A stretch of 64,000 bases of DNA from JABMQB01 sp963678235 (GTDB lineage: Bacteria > Bacteroidota > Bacteroidia > Bacteroidales > Prolixibacteraceae): positions 682,001 through 746,000 of the forward strand of contig OY782766.1 in assembly GCA_963678235.1 (NCBI GenBank), written 5' to 3'. Positions within the stretch are counted from its first letter, which is position 1, and each line of letters opens with the position of its first letter. The position numbers and the translations under genes are program-made. Below the pieces are notes generated by a model. That model saw nothing but the letters and a program-made list of their open reading frames with translations, was not told where the DNA came from and made no database searches. Positions 62,480-64,000 of the stretch are shown one piece after another.

Positions 62480-64000
62480 TTAGAAAATTTCAGGTACTTT
62501 GCCTTTCCAATAGGGCAATTGTTTTAAAGCTTTGTTGGTTAATGTCAGTTTATAGGCAAAGGGCCAATAATATCCCTTTCCTGAAATTCTTTCATTATCC
62601 ATACTAGACATATTATCAAAATAATTATTTCGTATCCTATCGTAAGCACTATGTCCTTCACCGACTAGTTCGCGGGCACGCTCTTTAATTATTTCCACAA
62701 TGAGTTCATCATCGGAACCGGCAAAATCACCAATACCACAACGGTTTCTACTTTCATTTAAAACTAATCTGGCGTCGCCAAATCTTCCTGTTTTTGCAAG
62801 AACCTCGGCTTTTAGAAGTTTTAATCCACTTAATCTAAATATTGGCATGGAAGCATCTACAAAATATGCATCTTCAACTAAGGGATCTTCTTGATTATCA
62901 CGTGTAAATAATGCGTATTTTCCTACTGTTGTGCCAAACCATTCGGCAGGCGCATTCCCCGGGTTGTTCATCTCTGACCTTGGTTTTCCTCGCTCCCAAT
63001 TCACAAAAAATGCTTTCCGTTTATCGTTCATGTCATACAATGCATTTTTGTCTTCATTGTACAATTGAAACACGTTCCTAAAATTGGTTAGCTGAGGCAG
63101 AAGTGTCAGAAGTTGCAAATCACCTTGGTTACATCGAAAAGATTCATTGTCATCGGAAGAAATATGAATTTCAAAAATAGTTTCGGATGATTGACCGTAA
63201 AACATATTTTTCATCGCATCTTCACTATCGTAATTAACCAAAGTGTAGCCGCCATTATTTTCAACAGCATTGATGGATTCTATTGCTTCATTTAGCAATG
63301 TACTTGCATTACCCGCATCTCTATTTGCCAACCAGGTATTCACATGTGCCTTAAGTGCCAGGGCACTTGCTTTGTTGGCATGGATTGCCCACGTTGGAGA
63401 GCCGGGATTGCCATAGTCTAAATAGGATATAGCAAGTTCCAAATCTTCTTTGATAAAATTTAAAACATCAATTTCGGGAGAAGTAGCTAAATCTTTGGTT
63501 TCTCCGTTGTTGTTAATCAAATCGGAAGAGGATTCTATTCCTTCTTTATAAATAGGTACATCTCCCCAAATTCTTACCATATAGAAGTAAGTAAAAGCAC
63601 GAATGAAATAAGCTTCTCCCAAATAGCTGTTTTTTACCTTGGTAGCATCAGATTCATTAGATCCAAACTCTTCAATAGCCATTTCTTCCGTGTGCTTAAT
63701 TAGGATATTAGCTGAGCTAACGGCTTTATAATATAAAGACCAATCGGTGTATTTACTCAAACGTTCATGATTATAGGTCCGGCCATTTGCGTTATCTACT
63801 TCGGTAACAGGAAAGAATCCGTACCAAGACCATGAGTTATAACGTACAGTAAACTCCGATGCAAGATCACCATAAATAATCCATCTTCCATCGGCAAAAG
63901 GGTCTCTTAAATTGGCATATACTCCAGCGAGTGCTTTTTGAACAGCAACTTCTCCTTCATTCCAAAACACGTCACCGCTATTAATAGAAACAGGTTCTAT
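62480..64000 (-). CDS. SusD/RagB-family outer membrane lipoprotein (partial, N-terminus off window)
   Basis: The open frame reaches the window edge, giving 506 residues without the signal peptide. SusD features are visible: EGEVAVQKALAGVYANLRD, LGEAYFIRAFTYFYMVRIWGDVP (the TPR-like helix signature), and near the end ELVGEGHSAYDRIRNNYFD and GKGYYWPFAYKLTLTNKALKQ. SusD proteins cap a SusC TonB-dependent channel and bind glycans outside the cell. The susC gene is expected just beyond the right end. The following fasciclin and DUF4843 genes suggest a surface glycan-binding complex. Confidence 0.93.
   Translation of the reverse strand: MEPVSINSGDVFWNEGEVAVQKALAGVYANLRDPFADGRWIIYGDLASEFTVRYNSWSWYGFFPVTEVDNANGRTYNHERLSKYTDWSLYYKAVSSANILIKHTEEMAIEEFGSNESDATKVKNSYLGEAYFIRAFTYFYMVRIWGDVPIYKEGIESSSDLINNNGETKDLATSPEIDVLNFIKEDLELAISYLDYGNPGSPTWAIHANKASALALKAHVNTWLANRDAGNASTLLNEAIESINAVENNGGYTLVNYDSEDAMKNMFYGQSSETIFEIHISSDDNESFRCNQGDLQLLTLLPQLTNFRNVFQLYNEDKNALYDMNDKRKAFFVNWERGKPRSEMNNPGNAPAEWFGTTVGKYALFTRDNQEDPLVEDAYFVDASMPIFRLSGLKLLKAEVLAKTGRFGDARLVLNESRNRCGIGDFAGSDDELIVEIIKERARELVGEGHSAYDRIRNNYFDNMSSMDNERISGKGYYWPFAYKLTLTNKALKQLPYWKGKVPEIF

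Overview
The window looks like a chromosome segment of a Bacteroidota bacterium (class Bacteroidia; a Marinilabiliales/Prolixibacteraceae-type marine or gut polysaccharide degrader is my guess). The signs are a SusD-family lipoprotein with DUF4843 and fasciclin lipoproteins, a type IX secretion C-terminal sorting domain, a GH97 enzyme, TAnnTTTG-type promoters and AT-rich intergenic DNA. The right half is a catabolic region. The left 27 kb is accessory DNA.

Region 1 (1-27.6 kb) is an integron-like cassette array. Twelve attC-like sites (about 122-190 bp, starting AACG and ending TGTT) separate cassettes whose genes all lie on the minus strand. In each of the twelve complete cassettes, the nine bases at its left edge (GTT plus six variable bases) are the exact reverse complement of the nine bases at its right edge, where the next site starts. 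Integron cassettes have this geometry, but most cores here do not fit the classical GTTRRRY. At the right end, next to an attI-like stretch, lies an IntI-like tyrosine recombinase with an extra N-terminal domain and no visible IntI-specific insert, transcribed towards the array. Cargo from the recombinase outward: a non-coding cassette (copy 3); an unknown protein plus a UPF0158 protein; RhuM plus an Eco57I-like restriction-modification enzyme; Fic; DUF4062; a cassette for a structured RNA; VOC plus AraC/GyrI; a 1372-residue nuclease-STAND NTPase; the non-coding cassette (copy 2); a three-gene DHH-like/GNAT/membrane-nucleotidyltransferase set; the non-coding cassette (copy 1, carrying an IS200-type element); an FtsX-like permease; and, at the edge, an ECF sigma factor. 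An IS1182-type element splits one site. A second family of four T/G-loop hairpins brackets two of the cassettes.

Region 2 (27.8-41.7 kb) holds an SDR, a quinone reductase, a GH28 lipoprotein and a GntR regulator. Divergent from these is a seven-gene operon: E2, E3 and fused E1 of a 2-oxoacid dehydrogenase complex, a PHP-domain protein, two sugar/polyol dehydrogenases and an FSA-like aldolase. Two ACTTGTA-type palindromes lie in the divergent promoter region and probably bind the GntR protein.

Region 3 (41.7-47.8 kb) is an L-fucose module (fucP, fucK, an AraC regulator, fucI) with no fucA in the window. Region 4 (47.9-64 kb) is a minus-strand polysaccharide-utilisation locus: a DUF5054 GH38-like protein, a small lipoprotein, a double-thioredoxin TlpA protein, a LamG/metallopeptidase-like protein broken by a frameshift, GH97, a T9SS-sorted BNR-repeat protein, DUF4843, fasciclin and a partial SusD. 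The regions together suggest uptake and breakdown of fucose-, galactose- and uronate-containing glycans, beside a mobile reservoir rich in defence-like genes.
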